NCBI GenBank assembly: GCA_003164375.1
Contig: PLTE01000290.1
Coordinates: forward strand, 1-11,549
DNA length: 11,549 nt
Direction: 5' to 3'
DNA from: Hyphomicrobiales bacterium
GTDB taxonomy: Bacteria; Pseudomonadota; Alphaproteobacteria; Rhizobiales; Xanthobacteraceae
Shown one piece after another: positions 1 through 5,786 of this stretch (the first letter of the stretch is position 1; every line of letters begins with the position of its first letter). The position numbers and the translations under genes are program-made. The notes below the pieces were generated by a model. The model searched no databases. It saw only the letters and a program-made list of their open reading frames with translations, and had not been told where the DNA came from.

Positions 1-1419
1 ATCATCGACGAAGTGCATATGCTGTCGAAGCAGGCCTTCAACGGGTTGCTCAAGACGCTGGAAGAACCGCCGCCGCATGTGAAATTCATCTTCGCCACCA
101 CCGAAATCCGCAAAGTGCCGATCACGGTGCTGTCGCGCTGCCAACGCTTCGACCTGCGCCGCATCTCGGTCGCCGAACTCTCCGCCCATTACGGCATGAT
201 CGCGGGGAAGGAAGGCAAGCAGATCGACGAACAGGCGCTCGCCCTGATCGCCCGCGCGGCGGACGGCTCGGCGCGCGACGGCCTCTCCATCCTCGATCAG
301 GCGATCGCGCAGACGCCCGATGGCGAGCGGATCACCGAAGCCGCCGTGATCGAAATGCTCGGTCTCGCCGACCGTGGCGCGGTGTTCGACCTGTTCGAGG
401 CGGTGATGTCCGGCCGCACCGAGGCGGCTTTGGCGATCACCGACAACGCCCATGCGCGCGGCGCCGATCTGGGCGAAATGCTCGGCGATCTGCTCGAACT
501 GGTGCACACCGTCACCCGCCTGAAGTCGATTCCCTCGCTGCGCGCGTCGCACGAACTGCCGGAATTCGAGCGGGTGCGCGGCGCGGCGCTCGCCGGAAAA
601 CTGTCGATGCCGACGCTCGGTCGCGCCTGGCAGATGCTGCTCAAGGGCATCGGCGAAGTTGAAGCCGCCGGCCGGCCGGTCGATGCCGCCGAAATGGTGC
701 TGGTGCGCATCGCCTATGCCGCCGACCTGCCGACGCCCGACGAAGTGATCCGCTCGCTGCAAGAGAGCCGCGGCGGCGACACGCGCGGCAACGGCGGCGC
801 CGCGCAAAATTCCGCAGCGCCCGCGCCCAGCGCAACGGCGCGCTCGGAGCCGCGTTCCGAAGCGCGCGGGACGCGCGGTCCGCTCACCGCGGCCGCGCCG
901 CGCGAAGAACCTGCCGCGCGGAGCGAACCGGTTGCGCGCGGCAACGACAACGAGATGCCGGCTCGCGCGGTCAAGACATTCGACGACCTGATCGCGCTCG
1001 CCGCCGAAAAACGCGACCTCGGCCTCAAAAGCGCGCTGGAGCGCGACGTGCGGCTGGTTCGCTTCGAGGACGGTACGCTCGAACTGGCGCTGGAGCCGAG
1101 TGCCCGTCCCGCTTTGATCGGCGAGCTTGCCAAGAAGCTAGGCGCCTGGACCGGGCGGCGCTGGATGGTCGCGGTTTCCGCCGAAGCGGGCATGCCGCCG
1201 CTGCGGGTCCAGGCCGAGTTGCGCAAAGCCGAACTGAAAGACGGCGTGCGCGCCGATCCCCTGGTGCAGGCAGTGCTGGCGCGCTTTCCCGGCGCCGAAA
1301 TCGTCGACGTCCGCGCGCCCGCCGGCAGTCCGCCGGCAGTCGGTCAAGAATTAGCCGAAGATCCGTTAAACCAAGATGCCTCGGAAGCTCCCGTAAACGA
1401 AGGCGATGGCGATGCCTGA
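1..1419 (+). CDS. dnaX: DNA polymerase III subunit gamma/tau, 5'-truncated by the window edge
   Basis: This is the clamp-loader ATPase of the replicative polymerase, which loads the beta clamp onto primed DNA. The frame is already open at base 1, so the Walker A part lies outside; 472 residues are visible. Seen from the N-terminus: Walker B IIDEVH at residues 1-6, sensor 1 FATTE near 31-35, the arginine-finger motif SRC at 45-47, and sensor 2 GSARDG with the arginine near 92. Then come the helical collar, a low-complexity Ala/Pro/Arg/Glu linker around residues 255-320, and a folded C-terminal part from about 325 that resembles the tau region binding polymerase or helicase. The stop TGA at 1417-1419 lies inside the next gene. 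I see no A-rich slippery heptamer in frame that would yield a short gamma form. The leading GTG at 13 is internal, not a start. Identification is secure from the AAA+ motifs and from the ybaB-recR context. Confidence 0.97.
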   Translation: MIDEVHMLSKQAFNGLLKTLEEPPPHVKFIFATTEIRKVPITVLSRCQRFDLRRISVAELSAHYGMIAGKEGKQIDEQALALIARAADGSARDGLSILDQAIAQTPDGERITEAAVIEMLGLADRGAVFDLFEAVMSGRTEAALAITDNAHARGADLGEMLGDLLELVHTVTRLKSIPSLRASHELPEFERVRGAALAGKLSMPTLGRAWQMLLKGIGEVEAAGRPVDAAEMVLVRIAYAADLPTPDEVIRSLQESRGGDTRGNGGAAQNSAAPAPSATARSEPRSEARGTRGPLTAAAPREEPAARSEPVARGNDNEMPARAVKTFDDLIALAAEKRDLGLKSALERDVRLVRFEDGTLELALEPSARPALIGELAKKLGAWTGRRWMVAVSAEAGMPPLRVQAELRKAELKDGVRADPLVQAVLARFPGAEIVDVRAPAGSPPAVGQELAEDPLNQDASEAPVNEGDGDA

Positions 1420-1732
1420 TTTTTTCGGCCTGATGAAACAGGCCACCGAACTGAAGTCGAAGATGGAGGCGATGCAGGCCGAGCTCGACCGGATCGAGGT
1501 CGAGGGCGCGTCTGGCGGCGGCCTTGTCGGCGTAAAACTTTCGGGCAAAGGCGATCTGCGCGGCGTCAGTGTCGACGATACGCTGCTTAAGCCCGATCAG
1601 AAGGAAATCCTCGAAGACCTCATCGTCGCGGCGCATGCCGAGGCGAAACGCAAGCTCGAGACCATGCTCGCCGAAAAAATGCAGTCGCTCACCGGCGGCC
1701 TGCCGCTGCCGCCGGGGCTGAAGCTGTTTTAA
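1412..1732 (+). CDS. ybaB: YbaB/EbfC family nucleoid-associated protein
   Basis: A small DNA-binding protein of the YbaB/EbfC family, which forms dimers and is nearly always encoded between dnaX and recR. It is 106 residues from the ATG at 1412, or 108 from the ATG at 1406. I prefer 1412 because GAAGG at 1399-1403 is then 8 bases upstream, against only 2 bases for 1406, and because relatives begin with M-x-D-F-hydrophobic, matching MPDFFGLMKQA. The first 30 residues form an amphipathic helix (MKQATELKSKMEAMQAELD). The family's glycine-rich turn (ASGGGLVGVKLSGKG) follows, then LLKPDQKEILEDLIVAAHAEA, and the typical tail TGGLPLPPGLKLF. The start overlaps the end of dnaX by 8 bases, so translation is probably coupled. 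Its precise role in recombination or nucleoid structure is not settled for the family. Confidence 0.95.
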   Translation: MPDFFGLMKQATELKSKMEAMQAELDRIEVEGASGGGLVGVKLSGKGDLRGVSVDDTLLKPDQKEILEDLIVAAHAEAKRKLETMLAEKMQSLTGGLPLPPGLKLF

Positions 1733-2349
1733 TGCCTCCCATCGCCGCCGGTCCGGAAATCGAGCGTCTGATCCAGCTGTTGGCCCGCCTGCCCGGGCTC
1801 GGGCCGCGCTCGGCGCGCCGCGCCGCGCTGTTCCTGATCAAGAAGCGCGAATTGATCATGGCGCCGCTTGCGGCCGCCTTGCAGACCGCGATCGAGAAGA
1901 TCGAGGTGTGCCGGATCTGCGGCAATATCGACACGCAAAACCCCTGCACGGTCTGCACCGATCCGAAACGCGACGGCGCGGCGCTGGTCGTCGTCGCCGA
2001 CGTCGCCGATCTGTGGGCGCTGGAACGGGCGCATGCCATCAATGCGCGCTACCACGTGCTCGGCGGCACGCTGTCGCCGCTCGACGGCATCGGGCCGGAC
2101 GACCTGTCGATCGATGCGCTGATCAAACGGGCGAGCGCGCCCGAGGTCACCGAAGTCATCCTGGCGCTAAGCGCCACCGTCGACGGCCAGAGCACCGCCC
2201 ATTACATCACCGACCTGCTGCACGAGGCGCAAGAAAAAGGGCAATTGAAGGTGACCCGGCTCGCCCATGGCGTGCCGGTCGGCGGCGAACTCGACTATCT
2301 AGACGAGGGAACGCTCGCCGCCGCCATCCGCAGCCGGACGCCGTTTTAG
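1732..2349 (+). CDS. recR: Recombination mediator protein RecR
   Basis: RecR acts with RecO (and RecF) to load RecA onto SSB-coated single-stranded DNA during gap repair. It is 205 residues, the usual length. Domains in order: helix-hairpin-helix LLARLPGLGPRSARRAA (about 16-32); a four-cysteine zinc site with Cys60, Cys63, Cys72 and Cys75 (CRIC...CTVC); a Toprim domain from about 84 (LVVVADVADLWALE) through HVLGGTLSPLDGIGPDDL near 109-126; and the C-terminal RLAHGVPVGGELDYLDEGTL near 176-195. All expected motifs are present. The start ATG at 1732 shares its A with the ybaB stop (TAATG), a one-base overlap typical of coupled translation. It is the last gene of the dnaX-ybaB-recR operon. A strong terminator follows only 226 bases after the stop. 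Confidence 0.98.
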   Translation: MPPIAAGPEIERLIQLLARLPGLGPRSARRAALFLIKKRELIMAPLAAALQTAIEKIEVCRICGNIDTQNPCTVCTDPKRDGAALVVVADVADLWALERAHAINARYHVLGGTLSPLDGIGPDDLSIDALIKRASAPEVTEVILALSATVDGQSTAHYITDLLHEAQEKGQLKVTRLAHGVPVGGELDYLDEGTLAAAIRSRTPF

Positions 2350-2574
2350 GCAGACCGTTCCATTGCCTTGAATTTAGTCAGCGAAAGCCCGCAATCCGAC
2401 CAGCAGAGGCCACTTTTCCGCGGCCGCAATAGAAGTCGGCGCAATTCGACGCGGAATCACCCCGCTATTCGGGCAGGCTGCGCGGCGACCCAGGCCTTTC
2501 GTACTTGGCCCGCCGTTTGCATATCCATAGTCGGCGATCTCGGTCTCACTTACCGTGATAAATTGAGGTTGCTG

Positions 2575-2612
2575 GAGCCCCGGCATTCCCGGCACCGGGG
2601 CTCTATTTTTTT
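2575..2612 (+). terminator. Rho-independent terminator downstream of recR
   Basis: A perfect 9-bp stem, GAGCCCCGG (2575-2583) with CCGGGGCTC (2595-2603), closes an 11-base loop. It is followed at once by a T-rich run at 2604-2612 (TATTTTTTT). The T-run lies only on the plus-strand 3' side, so it terminates rightward transcripts: the dnaX-ybaB-recR message, or a short RNA arising between recR and this point. Confidence 0.85.
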
Positions 2613-2615
2613 GCG

Positions 2616-2657
2616 CTAGACCCTGATCCGATTTGATTAAATCGGATCAGGGTCTAG
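2616..2657. repeat. Perfect 19-bp inverted repeat, REP-like element
   Basis: The left arm CTAGACCCTGATCCGATTT (2616-2634) and its exact reverse complement (2639-2657) are separated by GATT. Such long perfect palindromes around CCTGATCCG are, from memory, common as interspersed intergenic elements in Bradyrhizobium relatives; copy number here cannot be judged. It begins 4 bases after the terminator T-run. A TTG within it (2633) opens a frame continuous with the downstream hydrolase, but this is an accident of the repeat and not a start. Confidence 0.8.
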
Positions 2658-2670
2658 ATTTTCCATTGGC

Positions 2671-2714
2671 GCATGATCTTTTCGGAAAACCGGCATCCAC
2701 TTTTCCGGATCATG
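2671..2714. repeat. Second palindromic intergenic repeat (GCATGATC...GATCATG type)
   Basis: The outer arms CATGATC (2672-2678) and GATCATG (2708-2714) pair, and inside them CGGAAAA (2683-2689) pairs with TTTTCCG (2701-2707). This gives a nested hairpin about 43 bases long. The pattern of TTTTCGGAAAACCGG followed by CCACTTTTCCGGATCATG is, from memory, a widespread short repeat in intergenic DNA of Hyphomicrobiales. It lies 13 bases from the first inverted repeat, so the two may form one composite element. Confidence 0.75.
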
Positions 2715-2746
2715 TTCTTGGCCCATCCTCGTCACCGTACCGCGCA

Positions 2747-2760
2747 GGCCTTATAAGGCC
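2747..2760. promoter_or_regulatory. Perfect palindrome covering the ribosome binding site of the MBL gene
   Basis: GGCCTTATAAGGCC is an exact 14-bp palindrome ending 4 bases before the ATG at 2765. Its right half holds AAGG (2755-2758), the only good Shine-Dalgarno match, 6 bases from that ATG. In RNA it could fold as a 5-bp stem with a TATA loop that hides the ribosome binding site. In DNA it could be an operator. Either role is inference; the palindrome itself is directly visible. Confidence 0.4.
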
Positions 2761-2764
2761 CGGC

Positions 2765-3700
2765 ATGAGCGACGACATCCCTTTCAACAAAGCCTTCGAT
2801 CTTGCGCCCGACACGGTGAAGGACATCGCGCCGGGCGTGCGCGCCGTGCTCGCCAATAATCCCGGCCCGTTCACCTTCAAGGGCACGATGAGCTACATCA
2901 TCGGCCGCGGCAAAGTCGCGATCCTCGATCCCGGACCCGACGACGATGCCCATGTCGCGGCCTTGCTCGATGCCGTGCGCAACGAAATCGTTAGCCATAT
3001 TTTTGTCACCCATACCCACCGCGATCATTCGCCCGCGGTGCCCAAGATCAAAGCCGCCACCGGAGCGAAGGTTTACGCCGAAGGTCCGCACCGGCCGGCG
3101 CGGCCGCTTCATCTCGGCGACGATACAAGACGTCTCGATGCCTCGGCGGATACGGATTTCAAGCCCGACGTGGCGCTCAAGGACGGCGAGGTGGTGAGCG
3201 GCGACGGCTTTACGCTCGAGGCCATAACGACACCGGGACACACCGCCAATCACATGGCCTTCGCCTTCAAAGAGGCCGATCTCATTTTCGCCGGCGATCA
3301 TGTCATGGCGTGGTCAACCACGATCGTGGCGCCGCCCGACGGCGCCATGAGCGATTACATGGCGTCGTTGCGCAAGCTCGGACGCCGGCCCGAGCCGCTC
3401 TATCTCTCCGGACACGGCGCTCCGGTACCGCAGGCTCAGCGCTATGTGGCCCACCTGATCCGGCACCGACAGGCGCGCGAAGGCTCGATCCTGCACCGGC
3501 TCGGCAAGGGCGCAGCCGATATCCCGACTCTGGTGCGGGCCGTCTATATCGGGCTCGATCCGCGCCTCACCGGCGCCGCGGGGCTGTCGGTGCTGGCGCA
3601 TCTGGAAGACATGGTCGCACGCGGCTTGGTCGAGACCGAAGGCCCGCCGGCAATGACCGGCATTTATCGCTTGGCGGAATTGCCCTTGCCCGCGGCTTGA
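2765..3700 (+). CDS. MBL-fold metallohydrolase, LACTB2-like group
   Basis: A 311-residue metallo-beta-lactamase-fold hydrolase with a full dinuclear metal site. Seen: THTHRDH at 82-88 (His83, His85, Asp87, His88), GHTANH with His159, the bridging Asp178 in FAGDHV, and His217 in SGHG. The N-terminal core and a C-terminal winged-helix-like tail (about 235-305) resemble the LACTB2/glyoxalase-II-like group, whose members include nucleases and thioester hydrolases; the substrate cannot be read from sequence. The start at 2765 (MSDDIPFNKAF) is chosen because AAGG lies 6 bases upstream. The frame stays open back to a TTG at 2633, but those 44 codons come from the intergenic repeats. The 3' end overlaps the convergent DUF1499 gene by 37 bases. 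It is a single-gene unit on this strand. Confidence 0.92.
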   Translation: MSDDIPFNKAFDLAPDTVKDIAPGVRAVLANNPGPFTFKGTMSYIIGRGKVAILDPGPDDDAHVAALLDAVRNEIVSHIFVTHTHRDHSPAVPKIKAATGAKVYAEGPHRPARPLHLGDDTRRLDASADTDFKPDVALKDGEVVSGDGFTLEAITTPGHTANHMAFAFKEADLIFAGDHVMAWSTTIVAPPDGAMSDYMASLRKLGRRPEPLYLSGHGAPVPQAQRYVAHLIRHRQAREGSILHRLGKGAADIPTLVRAVYIGLDPRLTGAAGLSVLAHLEDMVARGLVETEGPPAMTGIYRLAELPLPAA

Positions 3701-4542
3701 ACCGGCGGCGGCGCCGGTTTCTTCACCGGCAACGCCAAGACGTCGTCGATGTCGTCGATGAGATTGCGCACCCGCGTGGCATTGGTGCCGAAATCGTGGC
3801 GGCCGTAGCGCGACGCCGAGCGCACGTCGATGCGGGCGCCGTCGCTGGTGGGACGCACCCGCACCACCACGTCGTCGCGGAAGCCGAGGATCGGGGTGCG
3901 CGCGATCGCTTCGATGATGCCGTCGCGCGCCGACGCGCTTTGCGGCGCGCGGGTATCGATGATGCGCGGGCCTGCGGCTTGCGGCGGCCGCGCATCGACG
4001 ACGCGCCAGCGCCGCTTGGTGATGACTTTCATCGCCGCGTCATAGGCCTCCTGCGGCGTCGAATTGGTGTCGTCGGGTTCGATATCGGAATAGGCCGCGT
4101 GCTGCAGCTCCGCGGCATAGAGGCCAGCATAGGCGATCGGATTGGCGTCGCGCGGCCGCAGCCGCGCGATCGCATCGAACCGCGGCGGATCGATCGGATC
4201 GGTGGAAATGTCGTAGATCGCCGGCAGCCGATAGGCCTTGGTGCCAAGATAGGCCGGATAAGCGATCAAGGCCAAGCCGATGGCGAACGCCGTGGCCGCG
4301 TACCGGCCGCCGCCCACGCCTTCACGCCAGATCACGATACCGGCGCCGAACGCCAGCAGGATCGCGACGCAGGCCAGCACCAAGGCGCCGGCGAGCGTGG
4401 ACAGCGCCGGCACGATATCGAGCGCGCCCGAGCGCACGAGAATGACCGCGATCAGCGTCGCCGCGAACGAAAACAACGCAATGCGGCGCGCCCAGATGGC
4501 GAGTCGCGAGATCGGCCGTTCGGTGAAACTACGTCGTCGCAT
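3664..4542 (-). CDS. DUF1499 domain membrane protein
   Basis: A 292-residue protein from the ATG at 4542 (MRRRSFTERPISRLAIW). The frame extends further upstream to 4641, but that part overlaps the M48 gene and lacks family character. Three hydrophobic segments are visible at about 17-37, 48-72 and 81-101, after an Arg-rich N-terminus. They are followed by a soluble DUF1499 domain: YDISTDPIDPPRFD near 110-123, then an IEAIARTPILGFRDDVVVRVR stretch near 209-230 and RSASRYGRHDFGTNATRVRNL near 241-261. A Pro/Ala/Lys tail ends it. DUF1499 has no established biochemical role. It starts 14 bases after the M48 stop, so it is the third gene of a DUF898-M48-DUF1499 operon. Its 3' end overlaps the opposing hydrolase gene by 37 bases. 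The long plus-strand frame across it is an antisense shadow. Confidence 0.9.
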   Translation of the reverse strand: MRRRSFTERPISRLAIWARRIALFSFAATLIAVILVRSGALDIVPALSTLAGALVLACVAILLAFGAGIVIWREGVGGGRYAATAFAIGLALIAYPAYLGTKAYRLPAIYDISTDPIDPPRFDAIARLRPRDANPIAYAGLYAAELQHAAYSDIEPDDTNSTPQEAYDAAMKVITKRRWRVVDARPPQAAGPRIIDTRAPQSASARDGIIEAIARTPILGFRDDVVVRVRPTSDGARIDVRSASRYGRHDFGTNATRVRNLIDDIDDVLALPVKKPAPPPVQAAGKGNSAKR

Positions 4543-4556
4543 TGTCCCGGGATATT

Positions 4557-5780
4557 TTACTGCGGCAATCCTGTCTCGCCGGCCGCTGGCATAGCACCTT
4601 TTGGCGGCAGGCTTGAGCAGATTTGCTTGAGCGCGCTCCACTCAGCCGGATTGAGCAACGGCATGGTCGCGCGCGGCGCCGCGGCGGCATCGATTGCGGC
4701 GATGCGGTCCTTGGTCTCGGGGTGGTCGAGCAAAAGCTTCATTCCTTGGTCCTTGTCGCCGACGAGGCGGGCCAGAATGGCACCGAGCGCGTGCGGATCG
4801 CCGCCCGAGCGCCGCATCAGATTGACGCTATAGGCGTCGGCTGCGGTTTCGACCCGGCGCGAATAGGACGAGCGCAACACGGCGCGCCCCGCGATCACCA
4901 CGGCGCCGCCGCCGACGAAGTCGCCGAGCATCATGCCGAACAGAAACGACAGGCCAGCGGTCTGCAACACCGCGCGGGTGCCGTCGCGATGAGCGACGTG
5001 GCCGATCTCATGCGCCAGCACGCCTGCGAGTTCGTCGGGCGTCTGCGCCTTCTCGATCAGGCCGTCATAGACGTAGATGTGGCCGCCGGGCAGCGCGATG
5101 GCGTTGGCTTCGCTCCGGCGCACCACGTCGACGCGAAGCGGCTGCGGCAATTGGGCCGTGCTTGCGAGCTTGCCGACGAGTGTGTCGAGGGCCAAGCGGC
5201 CGGGCAATTCGGCCGGACCCGCGCCGCAGGTGAAGGCCGGACCGAGATGCCGGATGTCGAGCACGCCGCGGATTTCCTTGTCGACGGCCTCGCCGAGCTT
5301 GCGCTCAACCGTGAGCGGGACGAATGGAACGAGCCGATTGGCCAGAACCGGCAGGCCGAAGATCGCGGTGAAGATCAACGACGCACCGGCCGCGATACTC
5401 AAGCCTACGATCTTGCGCCGCAAGCGCCGCTCCGCTACGCCGCCGCGGTCGAGCGTTTCGGCACGGTGCTCGATGGCGAGCGCAAGCGCCGGATCGCGGA
5501 TTTCGAGCCGCGCCAGCAAAGTCTCGCCGCTGCGGCCGAGACGAAGCATGCCGTCGGGCGCCGACATCCGGCGCAGCTCCGGATAGGACCATTCGTCAAG
5601 CAGGCGATGTTGCAGCGAAAGGATCTGAATGGCTGTCGGCCCGATCTCGACCAGCACGTCGTTTTTCGCGCTGCAGGTGCCGTCGAAATAGACCGCACGG
5701 CCGGCGGTCAGTGCCGGCGTAAGCGCTCTGACGGTGGGCACGCTGGACCGGGGCATGTCGGGTGGCGGCGCGATCGTCAT
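4557..5780 (-). CDS. M48 family zinc metallopeptidase, membrane-anchored
   Basis: A 407-residue protease of peptidase family M48 (the Oma1/BepA/HtpX superfamily), which usually degrades or processes misfolded envelope proteins. Seen: the zinc-binding HEIGH at 257-261 inside VLAHEIGHVAHRDGT, the third ligand Glu311 in ETAADAYSV, the pre-motif NAIALPGGHIYVYDGLI at 226-242, and the C-terminal DHPETKDRIAAI at 352-363. The catalytic set is therefore intact. Residues 1-120 form a separate N-terminal domain with no protease motif (YFDGTCSAKNDVLVEIG around 31-47). Arg-rich ERRLRRK then precedes one strong membrane segment at about 124-145. By the positive-inside rule the N-terminal domain should be cytoplasmic and the protease periplasmic. 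A second hydrophobic stretch near 273-303 follows the active-site helix, as in relatives. It lies 6 bases after the DUF898 gene and 14 before DUF1499. Confidence 0.94.
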   Translation of the reverse strand: MTIAPPPDMPRSSVPTVRALTPALTAGRAVYFDGTCSAKNDVLVEIGPTAIQILSLQHRLLDEWSYPELRRMSAPDGMLRLGRSGETLLARLEIRDPALALAIEHRAETLDRGGVAERRLRRKIVGLSIAAGASLIFTAIFGLPVLANRLVPFVPLTVERKLGEAVDKEIRGVLDIRHLGPAFTCGAGPAELPGRLALDTLVGKLASTAQLPQPLRVDVVRRSEANAIALPGGHIYVYDGLIEKAQTPDELAGVLAHEIGHVAHRDGTRAVLQTAGLSFLFGMMLGDFVGGGAVVIAGRAVLRSSYSRRVETAADAYSVNLMRRSGGDPHALGAILARLVGDKDQGMKLLLDHPETKDRIAAIDAAAAPRATMPLLNPAEWSALKQICSSLPPKGAMPAAGETGLPQ

Positions 5781-5786
5781 GACAGA

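Larger units (their letters stand above)
2350..2764. other. Non-coding interval between recR and the MBL hydrolase
   Basis: This 415-base interval contains no credible gene. From 2350 to 2574 I recognise nothing: weak open frames exist on both strands, but the plus-strand one (TTG at 2368) runs straight through the terminator and has no family resemblance. From 2575 on there are four structured elements in a row: a rho-independent terminator (2575-2612), a perfect 19-bp inverted repeat (2616-2657), a second palindromic repeat (2671-2714), and a 14-bp palindrome (2747-2760) next to the following start codon. The distance from the recR stop to the terminator leaves room for a long 3' untranslated region or a small RNA, but no promoter can be supported by eye. 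Confidence 0.8.

Noticed and set aside
1000..1050. A-rich runs in dnaX as a programmed frameshift site for a gamma form
   Set aside because: The runs (GAAAAACG, CAAAAGC) are short and not in the X-XXY-YYZ register of the reading frame, so there is no support for frameshifting.
2374..2595. Small minus-strand open frame between recR and the MBL gene
   Set aside because: It overlaps the terminator stem, has no ribosome site or context, and its composition is not gene-like. A remnant of a repeat is possible but cannot be shown.
2368..2619. Small plus-strand open frame after recR
   Set aside because: It starts at TTG without a ribosome site, runs through the terminator hairpin and T-run, and resembles no family.
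3310..4833. Long plus-strand open frame of 507 codons across the DUF1499 gene
   Set aside because: It is antisense to the DUF1499 and M48 genes and to part of the hydrolase, is extremely Arg-rich, and has no family motifs. It is a shadow typical of high-GC DNA.
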